This document shows positions 1 through 8,467 of a stretch of DNA of 11,746 bases, in pieces. A model generated the notes under the pieces. That model made no database searches. It was given only the letters and a program-made list of their open reading frames with translations, and was not told the DNA's origin. The translations under genes were made by a program, and so were the position numbers. Source of the DNA: Acanthaster planci (lineage: Eukaryota; Echinodermata; Asteroidea; Valvatida; Acanthasteridae); assembly GCF_001949145.1 (NCBI RefSeq), contig NW_019091446.1, positions 184,331-196,076 on the forward strand, written 5' to 3'. How positions within the stretch are numbered: the stretch's first letter is position 1; each line of letters starts with the position of its first letter.

Positions 1-314
1 TACAGTACTTGAATTGTGCTTAGAATAAGTTCCCAGGTTTTTTAGTAGCATGGGTTGGTCAGTACAACACCAAGGGAATGATTTCTTCATCAAAAGCATA
101 AATACAATTCACAATTTTATCCTAAGACTGCTCATGAGACTTTTGGGTAAGAGGCGATTTGAATGCATTTTCACTTTTTTTTTTCTTTTCATTTTGAATG
201 TTGGGATTTTGGGTACTTGAGCATTTATGTTTATTTTCACAGGGTTCCTGATTTCCTACAACTATTATACTTACTACAGACATACATGTAAGAAGGAAGT
301 CCCTTTTATCTCAC
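1..314 (-). other. SMC6 intron, 5' part
   Basis: This is the intron that follows the hinge-entry exon, starting at the GTGAGA donor and running out of the window. It is AT-rich, with a run of ten T at 175-184. I see no exon, repeat family or structured element in it. Confidence 0.6.
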
Positions 315-493
315 CGATTGGTCCTTTGGGCTTTTGATGGAACATACATCGCTGGCTGGCCTTGTTGATCTCATTCAACAGGTTTGGCATGAAGTCACCA
401 TATAGCTTAAGGCGATCCTTGCGACCAGCTTCCAAGTGATGGATCCGTCTAGTCTTGCTGTCGATGTTCTGCTTCAGGTCTGCATCCCTGGTT
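315..493 (-). CDS. SMC6: SMC6 exon: end of arm into hinge
   Basis: A 179-bp exon (1 + 59 codons + 1). It runs from TRDADLKQNIDSKTRRIHHL through AGRKDRLKLYGDFMPNLLNE to HQKPKGPIG, with the glycine split by the donor. The DRLKLYGDFMPNLL and KPKGPIG parts match the conserved approach to the SMC6 hinge, where vertebrates have a KPVGPLG-type sequence. The acceptor is AATCCAG|AAC and the donor is ATCG|GTGAGA. The hinge proper would start in the next exon, outside the window. This and the FFLKATQLEQM exon are the strongest evidence for SMC6 over other SMC proteins. Confidence 0.93.
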
Positions 494-1645
494 CTGGATT
501 TGACAACATTTTATGAAATGTTCAGTGGAGGCGCTCGGTCGAAATTCAACAAGTTATTTTCTAAATCGAATTCAACAAAAAGAAAAAAAATCAAATAAAT
601 TTGTTTACAAAACTGCTCTCTAAAAGCATGTTTCAAGACATGAAAAGCAAGATTAAAGGCAGCTGGTACCTGAAAGTAAAACCATAACATTATTCATTTT
701 TCCACTGTCTTTTTTGTTAAGTTTCTGTGACAATGTAATAAAATTCCCAATTAGGGCTAAACATCAATTGGACTTCCATCCTCCTCCTCTGAGGAACAGA
801 CCCATGAAATTCAATGGTCAAATGGTACGTCACCACACAAATACATAAGAGGTTGTTTCTGCTTTTGCAGGAATTGTTTCACTGAAAATTTGAATATTCA
901 GTCAGATGAATGGTAAAATAATCAATTTTTTGAGACTTAAGTTGAGTGGTGACATTTGAATGAACATAAGCTCTAAATGCTACTTCAAGATATGATATTT
1001 TGAGTTACCTGACTTTAAACTGGCATGATTTTTTTACTGTAAAATTGCCAATCAAGGTATTATATGGTCCACATTGTGAATTTGCTTGAGAAATGTTTTA
1101 TGACACATCCCACTCCTCTTCAAAGGAAAAATACTACTTGACATCTCCAATTGATTACACTAAATGAACAGTACACTTTTTATTAAAAGCAGTCACAATT
1201 TTTCATGCTTTTCGTGACAAACGAGGGCGCTGTTAATGTAATGTCATTGTAGGAAGACTATTCTGGGGAGAGGAGTTGTAATGTTTTGTTTAGATTGTGA
1301 ACCAAAAATTTGGCTCAAAAATGTTTTGACAAAAACTTAACTCAGTGACCTATCGCACTGATAATACAATCAAATAAAAACACTAATACAACAAAAGTAA
1401 CCAGAATTTGCAACAGAAAAACACTAAAGATGAGAATAGATAGGAGAGCAGAAAAGGCTGCAACACTGCAGTTCATGCCTTGGGTGGCAACGCACTTGCT
1501 CATAAAAATGCAAATTTGCATTAAATTGAAACTGAGGTAAAATTGGACACAAAGGAACTATGTACGAAAACTGCATTAAAAAATCACACTGACTGGTGCC
1601 TTTTTAAATATACCTAAAAACACAGACACGGATGCAGCAACTTAC
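494..1645 (-). other. SMC6 intron, no recognisable content
   Basis: A 1152-bp AT-rich intron between the distal-arm exon and the hinge-entry exon. I found no open frame of note, no terminal repeats and no hairpin longer than chance. It appears to be plain intron sequence. Confidence 0.6.
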
Positions 1646-1810
1646 TTAAGCCCGTATGTCTGTTCCTTGGCTCTATCAAGGGCAGATATAAACTGTTTCA
1701 AGTCTTGCTCCACGGTGCTATGCTGTGCCTCTTGAGCTTGGATGTGGGCTTGCAGCTTCTGGATCTCAGCTTCCCGTTTCTTCCGCTCATCTTCATAATC
1801 TCGGCGAGCG
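1646..1810 (-). CDS. SMC6: SMC6 exon: distal coiled-coil arm
   Basis: A 165-bp exon (1 + 54 codons + 2) reading ARRDYEDERKKREAEIQKLQ and ending SALDRAKEQTYGL, with its last two bases giving lysine together with the next exon. It is a highly charged coiled coil. The acceptor is TTTCTCAG|C. The donor is AA|GTAAGT, a perfect match to the consensus. An open reading frame runs through the acceptor side into the intron, but the splice signal and the phase of the previous exon fix the boundary at 1810. Confidence 0.9.
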
Positions 1811-2558
1811 CTGAGAAACACGAGATGGTAAAACAGTGGCAATATTGCTTATGTTGGCATAATAAAAGTAGAGTCTTTTAAGCTTCAAAGTTAAATGTGG
1901 ACAGCTCACAATGTACTCAACTTCAGCTAAATATTTTTACATGAAACTGGTGAACATTTATCTGATGCATGTTTGAGTACGTAAGTTTGCTTACTGTTGA
2001 TGATAATCAACTTCTAGTTGCTTCAGAATGCCTTACAACATTTCAGATCTTCAGGATGGTCCAACACATAAGAATAGAACAACCACTTACATTCTGATGT
2101 CATTAAATGTCAAGTCTGTGATGTCTAAATTGCTCATGCTCAGGTATTACATGTATGTTACATGCCTCTTCCGTCAATATGAAGTCATGATTTGCCTAAG
2201 AAAGACGTGTTGCAAGCTTACAAAATGCACACTGGAGTGTGACGCTACCACAGTAAAGGCATCTCCTCTGATTAGTCCATGCATGACGAAATACTTGACA
2301 CTATGCACCTGTAGCATACAGGCTGCAAAGACAAATCCAAGTGTACATGTGCTCATGACCTGCATGTTGAAGCCATGCAGGTCATGAGCACATGTACACT
2401 TGTTCAAGATAAATCAAGGCTGTCATCGGTTGGCTGGGCTTGATGGATCAGTCTATCAATTCTCCATCAAGTGCATTTATAGCTTGTAAAGTGGACCCGA
2501 TCTCAGTGACCAGTCACGTTGCCGTGAAATGCACAAATGATAGACGCTGACAAAATAC
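1811..2558 (-). other. SMC6 intron containing the perfect hairpin
   Basis: A 748-bp intron. Apart from the 29-bp inverted repeat, it has one segment near 2248-2261 (ACCACAGTAAAGGC) that recurs in the next intron at about 3198-3211, perhaps a shared short interspersed repeat. The open frames here on both strands run through the hairpin and look non-coding. Confidence 0.55.
2338..2402. repeat. Perfect 29-bp inverted repeat with 7-nt spacer
   Basis: The arms 2338-2366 and 2374-2402 are exact reverse complements over 29 bases, with the spacer TTGAAGC between them. Each arm contains smaller palindromes (ACATGT, TCATGA). The repeat lies in the 1811-2558 SMC6 intron. As RNA it would fold into a 29-bp stem with a 7-nt loop on either strand. 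It could be the core of a foldback element or a recent local inverted duplication. There is no coding content. Confidence 0.92.
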
Positions 2559-2647
2559 CTGTTCTTGAGTTCACTGATTCTTTGCTGCAAGTCGTTCTTG
2601 TCTGCACTCAAGCTCCTAGACTGATTCTGACTGGACCGAATCTTCTT
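2559..2647 (-). CDS. SMC6: SMC6 exon: coiled-coil arm (phase 0 to 2)
   Basis: An 89-bp exon starting in phase 0, with 29 codons plus two bases: KKIRSSQNQSRSLSADKNDL then QQRISELKN. The leftover AG joins C from the next exon to make serine. The acceptor CTCTCTGCAG is strong; the donor is ACAG|GTATTT. There are no domain motifs beyond a coiled coil with a short S/Q-rich stretch. The exact phase match with 1646-1810 is the best support. Confidence 0.87.
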
Positions 2648-3269
2648 CTGCAGAGAGAAAGTATGAATAAAGGGCGTTGTCAGGATTCATTCAGGTGATG
2701 CAGGCATTGCTTCGGGGTTTATTTGGGTGTCATGTAAAATAATAAATGTTTTGCATGGACCTGTGTCATGGGAAGAACAGTTTCATTCACACTGACAGGT
2801 GCAATGCTCCATTAGGCTTTGCCTTGTGAAATGGAACGTTCAATCTCCTTTCTCATGAAATCATTCTCACCATTGCACTGCAATAAGTGATCTTTATTTG
2901 TGAAACGAGCCATAATCGTACATGTGACTGCAGACTAATTAACGTCCGGGACCATACAGTCACCAGGTCCCTAATTTCAGCACCTACTGTCAAGTCTGGT
3001 TTTCACAGTAAGGGGCAAAATAAGGGACCTGGTGACTCTACGGTCAGGGACATTTCTGCTTTTCATGCATCTGTATTACTCAAGTTACACTACCATTATG
3101 CACATGTTCGTATATCTGAGACATGTGGGTACCTCATAGCACCCTACTGGTTGACAAGGCAGGTGACGTGTGTTACACCTGTTGACAAAGATGGTGCCAC
3201 CACAGTAAAGGCTCTTAATGCTGGTCACTGAATTGCTCATTGGGCAGTTGATTATGGAAGGGGTCCTAC
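2648..3269 (-). other. SMC6 intron containing the long hairpin
   Basis: A 622-bp intron. It contains the 47-base-arm hairpin and, near 3198-3211, the 14-mer ACCACAGTAAAGGC also found at 2248-2261. A 114-codon plus-strand frame spans the hairpin but has no recognisable domain and a hairpin-derived composition. Confidence 0.55.
2944..3051. repeat. Long imperfect inverted repeat (47-base arms, 14-nt loop)
   Basis: The arms 2944-2990 and 3005-3051 pair at 37 of 47 positions without gaps. The core AGTCACCAGGTCCCT (2958-2972) against 3023-3037 is perfect over 15 bp. The loop is 2991-3004. It lies in the 2648-3269 SMC6 intron. The shape fits a small foldback or MITE remnant. A precursor-like small-RNA hairpin is possible, but nothing in the sequence proves expression. 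Confidence 0.75.
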
Positions 3270-3416
3270 CTCTACATCTCGCTCCTTCCTTTTGGCTTTA
3301 TCCATTTCTGCCTTGGCCATGGCATGTTGTGGCTGAAGCTCTTTTATCTTTTCACCAAGCTCAGTCAGCTGGTCCTGCAAGTCACGGAAGTGAGTCTCTC
3401 TGCTGGCTACCTTGGC
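3270..3416 (-). CDS. SMC6: SMC6 exon: coiled-coil arm
   Basis: A 147-bp phase 0-0 exon of 49 codons, starting AKVASRETHFRDLQDQLTEL and ending DKAKRKERDVE. It has a regular heptad-like pattern of L, I, A and M, with one proline (LQPQHA) near residue 29. That proline could mark a small break in the arm. The acceptor is TTTTCAG|GCC with a pyrimidine tract and the donor is GAG|GTAGGA. Phases fit both neighbours. Confidence 0.88.
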
Positions 3417-4155
3417 CTGAAAAGTTATTTAAACAAATAAGGTCTAAATATCAGACACCTTGTGGTTTTTATAATGTAGAGCAAAACCTACTCTCCTGCA
3501 ACAAGACTTTTCAATGTTTTCCCAGGTCTTGATATTCAAACACTGTAGTCTCTACTATCTTGGCCAAATGACTTGACTCAAGTCACTTAGTTAAAATGAC
3601 TCAATGCAACAAAATTCTCTGACGTGTTTATATACAACACTGAAATCCTGTTGGTTGAAACAGTGTACACTCACATAGCAAACATGAACAAGAACTAAAA
3701 GCAATGGTAATGTGACAAATCATATCAGGACAGGGAGGATAGTTGTTTGGACCAAGCATATGACCATATTAAGCCAAAGAAAGAGAGTATTCAGGACAAA
3801 GATACAAGCATAAATTAAAAGGCATAGACACTCATCAGCCAGACAACAGGGTGCTCTGACTGACCCACGTACCCAATGTGCATCCATCACCGTTTGTGTA
3901 ATGTAGCACAATGCACAGAAGTACAAAGACAAGCCTTCAGGGCATACTAGATGACAAAAACTACAGCCGACCCATACTAGATCCGCATCATTATCATAAC
4001 GGCAAAAGCACATGGCACAAGTGGTGACCGTTAGGCTATTTGATAAAGAATTTCTAGATTGTGCTGCTGCACTAATTGCTTGCCTGCAACATTGGCGGTG
4101 GATTTCAACAAACTGTGTGGTCAAGTAGTATCTTTGGAGCGGACTCTCTACCTAC
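3417..4155 (-). other. SMC6 intron holding the PHD-like remnant
   Basis: A 739-bp intron. The part near 3906-4019 resembles a PHD finger on the minus strand. The rest, 3417-3900 and 4020-4155, shows nothing I recognise. Confidence 0.5.
3906..4019 (-). pseudogene. Possible decayed PHD-type zinc finger (retroelement ORF1 remnant?)
   Basis: A 134-codon minus-strand frame (3720-4124) in the 3417-4155 intron carries cysteine pairs in an order like a PHD finger: CAMC, then YDNDADLVWVGCSFC, then HLVCPEGLS and finally YFCALC. A usual PHD finger has C-x2-C, C-x2-C, H-x2-C, C-x2-C with an aromatic residue before the histidine. Here the W/Y-H part seems lost by a small deletion, so it would not bind the second zinc normally. 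PHD fingers are known in the ORF1 of some CR1-like retrotransposons, which would fit the CR1-like pieces in this window. It could also be chance cysteines; I hold this at less than even odds. Confidence 0.38.
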
Positions 4156-4236
4156 CTCTGAAGCCTCAATCTTTTCATCAAACTTAGGTGTGCGACTCTC
4201 TTCCTGTCTTAACTCCTTCTGCATGGCATCCAAAAC
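4156..4236 (-). CDS. SMC6: SMC6 exon: coiled-coil arm
   Basis: An 81-bp phase 0-0 exon of 27 codons: VLDAMQKELRQEESRTPKFD then EKIEASE. It is a charged, Q/E/K-rich coiled-coil segment with a TPKFDEKI stretch resembling the arm of animal SMC6. The acceptor is CTGGTAG|GTT. The donor is GAG|GTAGGTAGAG; an alternative GT lies four bases downstream but would break the frame. Its identity depends mainly on its position between the MAWA-type exon and the next arm exon, as the sequence alone would only say coiled coil. Confidence 0.87.
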
Positions 4237-4569
4237 CTACCAGAACAAAATAAAAACAATGAAACAGTCTGGAAAATACCCGAGGGGAAAGATTATGAGG
4301 AAATGAGCTTTAATGACTAGAACAGATTCCTCCAACCCCCTCACCTCAGCCATCCATTATCCCAAAACTGACCTTTTTGAAACTTGGAATGTTCATGCAG
4401 ACATTCATTCAGAGTACATCTGTGATGTTTCATGCCAATCTGACAGAGGGCATACTTATGGCCATTGATCCCTTCACACTGGGAAGGTTGACAGCCATGG
4501 CTTTGTGTGAGGATTAGTGCATACCACACATACATTCTATTCACCATGTAGCTGCGGTTTCCAATGGGC

Positions 4570-4620
4570 CTGCTGCTGGACAAAGCTTTGCATACTGGGC
4601 ATACCACAGCCCAGCAGCAG
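4570..4620. repeat. Short 10-bp inverted repeat
   Basis: CTGCTGCTGG at 4570-4579 and CCAGCAGCAG at 4611-4620 are exact reverse complements 31 bases apart, just outside the left end of the MITE. It may belong to an older element that the MITE entered, or be chance. Confidence 0.5.
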
Positions 4621-4640
4621 CTGTCAAGACAATCCTGGTG

Positions 4641-4972
4641 TTAACCCCTTGATGGAGGGACTTTTTTCTGAAAGCCAACTTCGAGAATTCCAGCCTCACT
4701 TGTGAAAAGGCTCTTTGTTCGGTGGCATGCAGCTCTACTCACGCTTCCACATTCCCGTTGCCTCTTTTCAAAGTGGGGACTGTTGTGAAGCTGGTGATTA
4801 TGATGCAAATTCGGCCTTTTCATTTCTTTGCAACACACAAAGGCCAATCACCATATATACAAGAGCCAGGGTACGCCTTCTTTCACCATGTTCGCTCAAG
4901 CGTGGGTCGAGAATAATATCTGAAAAGCGGGCTAACTGCGACTCTTACTGCTTCCCGATGAGAAAGGGTTAA
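4641..4972. mobile_element. TTAA-flanked MITE, piggyBac-type ends
   Basis: The segment is bounded by TTAA at 4641-4644 and 4969-4972. The inner ends are CCCCTTGATGG on the left and, read inward from the right, CCCTTTCTCATC. TTAA target duplication followed by CCCTTT-like terminal repeats is the hallmark of the piggyBac superfamily. The 324-bp interior has no long open frame, so it is a non-autonomous element. The inner part of the terminal repeats matches only loosely, which lowers confidence. It sits in the 4237-6460 SMC6 intron. Confidence 0.55.
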
Positions 4973-5162
4973 CCTAGTACCGAGTACCTTATGTTTGTAC
5001 ACATAGCCGGGGAGCCAAAAATCGGACAAAGGAGCCAGGTCTTGTAACAAAAGACCGCACTCCTGAACAAAAGACTGAGCTGCTGGGACTTGAAGAACAT
5101 TTTTTCACATGTCAATAGCGGAGGTAATCTGTCCTTTTTCGTGAATTGTGAATTTTGAAAGA

Positions 5163-5400
5163 ATGCCGATACACTGTGTTGTCGGTGGCTGTTGTGGCAA
5201 TCAAAACAACTCCCCAGAGAACAGTTTTAAAGATTTCCAAGCAACTTTTCACACCAGCGTTTGTGGGTTACATTTGTGGACAAAACACGATCAGCTTTCC
5301 CAGAAGGCCCTAAAGACAAATCCCAACCCAACGTTTCGTGTCACCTGGTTTTGTCGACGATAATACATGCATGTTTCACTTTAAAACAAGATGTATCAAA
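5163..5400 (+). pseudogene. Broken THAP zinc-finger domain fragment
   Basis: From ATG at 5163 the frame reads MPIHCVVGGCCGNQNNSPEN then SFKDFQ. This fits the start of a THAP domain: an MP-x-x-C opening, the first cysteine pair (C-x4-C) and an SF-x-x-F element. After a frame change of +1, the sequence TCMFHFKTR at about 5365-5391 matches the closing C-x2-H-F of the THAP C2CH finger. The original frame ends in a stop at 5361-5363, so the domain is frameshifted. The gap between the zinc pairs, about 59 codons, is slightly longer than usual. THAP domains bind DNA in P-element transposases and host regulators. This one lies antisense in an SMC6 intron, 190 bases from the MITE, and is most likely a dead transposon or retroposed piece. 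Confidence 0.5.
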
Positions 5401-6460
5401 CATCAGTGAATAAAGCTATCGAATAGCCAATGGTAGGACAATTACGTCTTTCAGAAATTTTTTTATAACGGTGCAGGAAAAAATCATTAACAGTCAGTGT
5501 TTTGTTGTCGATCTTCTGGGGCACTGCCATGCCCTTGGCCAACAGCTTCGAGTTGGAAAATCTCTTCCTGAGTGTATTCTGGTTTGAACTGACAAGGCAA
5601 TATTTCTTGTGCCTCATCAGCTCCTTCAATGTTCGTTGCTCCGAAAAGGGATTGAAAGAGGATTGTGAAAATTTTTAACATATTTCCACCCATTTTGAAA
5701 TTTTGCAGATGTGTTTTCTTGTTATATATATATTTGTTTTATGTGTTGATGCATGTTTTACAAGAATTCTTCCCAGCACGGCCCATCTCCTTTAACAACC
5801 CAGTAAAGATGGCATACACATACAGTACATGTTGTCTTGATGAATCAGCGTCATCGTAGGACCTTCATAGATGTGGTGCAAATGCAGCTTGAGCGGAAAG
5901 AATTTTATGCTGTTCTCACCACACTGCAGATAAGCAGCATGAAGCCCATTCATCTCAGAAGCTGGGAGTGAACTCATGGGGTGCACTATTTCAGCCAACA
6001 CATACAGATAATGCTCGCTGATATGACGAAGACTTGCTACAAGCATATCGCACATGTTACACACACAGTAACGACGGATACACCATCGTACTCTGATCTT
6101 TTAAGTCGTAGTACAATTGTATCAAGTCTTTTACATCATGGAAAGATCAGATTGCATCTTAGCAGAGTCGGGACTCGTGCTCAGTTTAATTGTGCCTAGA
6201 ACATAATGCAAACCTCACACACGTGCCAGCCTCGCAATAACAACCATGCAAGATCTTGAAAGAACAATCACTTTCCTTGTTTCATCCCATCCTAGCCACG
6301 CTTAAATTTACAATGTAACGGGGTCCTCCTGGTCGTTGTCAGAGTGCGATGAGAGAATTAGTGAGTGCTTCACTTAGTATTACAGCTAACATGTCATCAA
6401 GCTAATCCTGACGGACTGATTTTGTGGGATAACCTGGTCAGTTTGTCTTGTCATGCTTAC

Positions 6461-6598
6461 TTTCTCCTCTGCAGCCACCTGTGCCCAGGCAGACATATGC
6501 AACAGTTCCTCTCGCTTCTTCTGCAGTTTCTGAATGGAATCCAGGTCTTTAAAGCGCTGCTCATTTTGAAATACCTCCCGCTGTAACTCAGGAAGAAT
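6461..6598 (-). CDS. SMC6: SMC6 exon: coiled-coil arm with MAWA-type motif (downstream copy)
   Basis: This is the second copy of the 46-codon arm exon (ILPELQREV...SAWAQVAAEEK), 138 bp, phase 0-0. The acceptor AACAG and donor GTAAGC are intact, and only one synonymous base differs from 7617-7754. In the linear order it directly precedes the 4156-4236 exon, giving EEK-VLDAMQKEL, which matches the vertebrate arm. The intron that follows it, 4237-6460, is the longest complete intron here and carries a MITE and a THAP fragment. Confidence 0.88.
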
Positions 6599-7231
6599 CT
6601 GTTATAACAAACATCACCAGGAATGAAACACTCCTTTTAATAGCCACGAAAGAGGATAATTATTTGTCATACAGGTATCGTAATAAGGTGACTCTAAACA
6701 GAAAACTATAATCTACAAACTCTTTTGGGGTAAAATGTGAAATGCTATTTTATTATCATTTTCAGGCCTGTATTACCATTGAATATATTTGAGGGTATCT
6801 GATATCATTAAATCCCCTCAGTAATTCATTTGGCCCTTCAGCTGTCTTTCCTAAACTTGTTCAATATATTTGTCATTGTGTTGACGTTGATTTCTCATTT
6901 TCCTAACTCAAAATGCTAACCTCTTTAACAGAGAGGGTGTACTCCACAGGCAGTGTCCCCCATCTGTCCATCTTCTTTTTGCTGCGCTAGTGTCTTTTTT
7001 TTTCTTTTTCCTCTTCTGTTCTAAACAGGTTATTTAGTAACTTGCAAGACAGAATTTTTCACTAAGATGAAGAAAAATGGCCAGCTCATATGCTTGGGCT
7101 TCACCTCCATTTTGAGCACATCCCAAACCCCTTCAGTAAATCCTGTGTGACTCTTTTTCATAAGTGGTATTTACACACAAAAAAAACTTGTGACCTTGGT
7201 TTTGGACCCGAAGCAAAGCATTCCATCCTAC

Positions 7232-7333
7232 CTCCTCTTTCCTGCTTAGAGTGTTTTGCATCATGTCCCTGTGTTGCTGGATATTAGCATAGTCATTGGA
7301 CATCTGCTCCAGCTGGGTGGCTTTCAGAAAGAA
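7232..7333 (-). CDS. SMC6: SMC6 exon: start of coiled-coil arm (downstream copy)
   Basis: This is the second copy of the FFLKATQLEQM exon: 102 bp, phase 0-0, base-identical to 8366-8467, with the same acceptor (TTTTAG) and donor (GTAGGA). Both splice sites are intact, so nothing in the exon itself marks it as dead. It lies 202 bases below the undetermined base at 7536. It is most simply the second haplotype of the same exon. If it is a real extra exon, it would splice in frame after the 7617-7754 exon. Confidence 0.85.
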
Positions 7334-7535
7334 CTAAAAGATAACAAAAAACACACCTCTGTGTAAGCAATTAAACACTCTAATGGAATTATAATCATTA
7401 CCACTTCAGCAATACGGCACTCCATACACAATGTGTATGAGTTTAACGGTGAGAATGATTCTAACAGGTGACGCATGATATGCATCATTTCATGTCACTA
7501 AAATGAAATAACTCTTTCCACTGCACTCTGCATAC

Positions 7536-7536
7536 N
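7536..7536. other. Undetermined base (N), likely assembly join
   Basis: A single N separates copy 1 of the tandem block from GGCGC and copy 2. Copy 1 ends exactly here, which suggests a join between contigs and not a sequenced base. Confidence 0.7.
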
Positions 7537-7616
7537 GGCGCCTAACATGTCATCAAGCTAATCCTGACGGACTGATTTTGTGGGATAACCTGGTCAGTTT
7601 GTCTTGTCATGCTTAC

Positions 7617-7754
7617 TTTCTCCTCTGCAGCCACCTGTGCCCAGGCAGACATATGCAACAGTTCCTCTCGCTTCTTCTGCAGTTTCTGAATGGAATCCAG
7701 GTCTTTAAAGCGCTGCTCATTTTGAAATACCTCCCGCTGTAACTCAGGGAGAAT
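7617..7754 (-). CDS. SMC6: SMC6 exon: coiled-coil arm with MAWA-type motif (upstream copy)
   Basis: A 138-bp phase 0-0 exon of 46 codons. It begins ILPELQREVFQNEQRF and ends HMSAWAQVAAEEK. The short hydrophobic SAWAQV patch corresponds to the conserved MAWA segment that interrupts the SMC6 coiled coil. The acceptor is AACAG|ATT and the donor is GAGAAA|GTAAGC. It differs from the copy at 6461-6598 at one position, g7749 against a6593, which is a synonymous leucine change (CTC against CTT). If the duplication is real, its downstream neighbour would be the second copy of the FFLKATQLEQM exon. Confidence 0.88.
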
Positions 7755-8365
7755 CTGTTATAATAACAAACATCACTAGGAATGACACACTCCTTTTAAT
7801 AGCCACGAAAGAGGATAATTATTTGTCATACAGGTATCGCAATAAGGTGACTCTAAACAGGAAACTATCATCTACAAACTCTTTTGGGATAATTTGTAAA
7901 ATGCTGTTTTATTATCATTTTCAGGCCTGTATAACCATTGAATATATTTGAGGGTATCTGATATTATTAAATCCCATCAGTAATTCATTTGGCCCTTCAG
8001 CTGTCTTTCCTAAACTTGTTCAATATATTTGTCATTGTGTCGACGTTGATTTTTCATTTTCCTAACCCAAATGCTAACCTCTTTAACAGAAAGGGTGTAC
8101 TCCACAGGCAGTGTCCCCCATCTGTCCATCTTCTTTTTGCTGCGGCATTGTCTTTTTTTCCCTTTTTCCTCTTCTGTTCTAAACAGGTTAATTTTTCACT
8201 AAGATGAAGAAAAATGGCCAGCTCATATGCTTGGGCTTCACCTCCATTTTGAGCACATCCCGATCCCTTCAGTAAATGCCGTGTGACTCTTTTTCATAAG
8301 TGGTATTTGCAAAAATAAAACTTGTGCCCTTGGTTTTGGACCCGAAGCAAAGCATTCCATCCTAC

Positions 8366-8467
8366 CTCCTCTTTCCTGCTTAGAGTGTTTTGCATCATGT
8401 CCCTGTGTTGCTGGATATTAGCATAGTCATTGGACATCTGCTCCAGCTGGGTGGCTTTCAGAAAGAA
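8366..8467 (-). CDS. SMC6: SMC6 exon: start of coiled-coil arm (upstream copy)
   Basis: A 102-bp phase 0-0 exon of 34 codons beginning FFLKATQLEQMSNDYANIQQ and ending LSRKEE. FF-x-KATQLEQM is one of the best-conserved SMC6 stretches; the rest has coiled-coil character, rich in Q, E, K and L. The acceptor is TTTTAG|TTC and the donor is GAGGAG|GTAGGA. Its 102 bases are identical to the exon at 7232-7333 in the other block of the tandem duplication. In a single-haplotype gene only one of the two should exist. This copy is the one adjacent to the 9199-9279 exon. Confidence 0.9.

Larger units (their letters stand above)
4237..6460 (-). other. Long SMC6 intron with MITE and THAP fragment
   Basis: A 2224-bp intron, the longest complete one here. 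It contains the TTAA MITE (4641-4972) and the THAP fragment (5163-5400). The region 4237-4569 shows nothing clear. 5401-5695 carries minus-strand frames whose origin is uncertain, discussed as a finding. 5700-6385 is AT-rich with a short TA repeat near 5724-5733 and no recognisable gene. The first of the two duplicated blocks starts at 6386. Confidence 0.6.
6386..7535. repeat. Tandem block, copy 1 (two SMC6 exons and introns)
   Basis: This block begins CTAACATGTCATCAAGC and ends CTCTGCATAC, directly before the undetermined base at 7536. It contains the exons at 6461-6598 and 7232-7333. It aligns end to end with 7542-8669. The intron between the two exons is 633 bp here and 611 bp in the other copy, mainly because about 22 bases near 7030-7055 are missing there. 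Confidence 0.93.

Noticed and set aside
2028-2407. 119-codon plus-strand and 77-codon minus-strand open frames
   Set aside because: They overlap each other and run through the perfect palindrome; no domain, no codon pattern, no splice context.
2887-3231. 114-codon plus-strand open frame
   Set aside because: It spans the imperfect hairpin, so its length is tied to repeat structure; no recognisable protein.
4341-4607. 88-codon minus-strand open frame
   Set aside because: No domain and no splice sites in phase with SMC6; the SMC6 exons on both sides already join in frame without it.
5792-6586. Several 64-90-codon frames on both strands
   Set aside because: No similarity that I recognise; the one at 6365-6586 is antisense to a real SMC6 exon.
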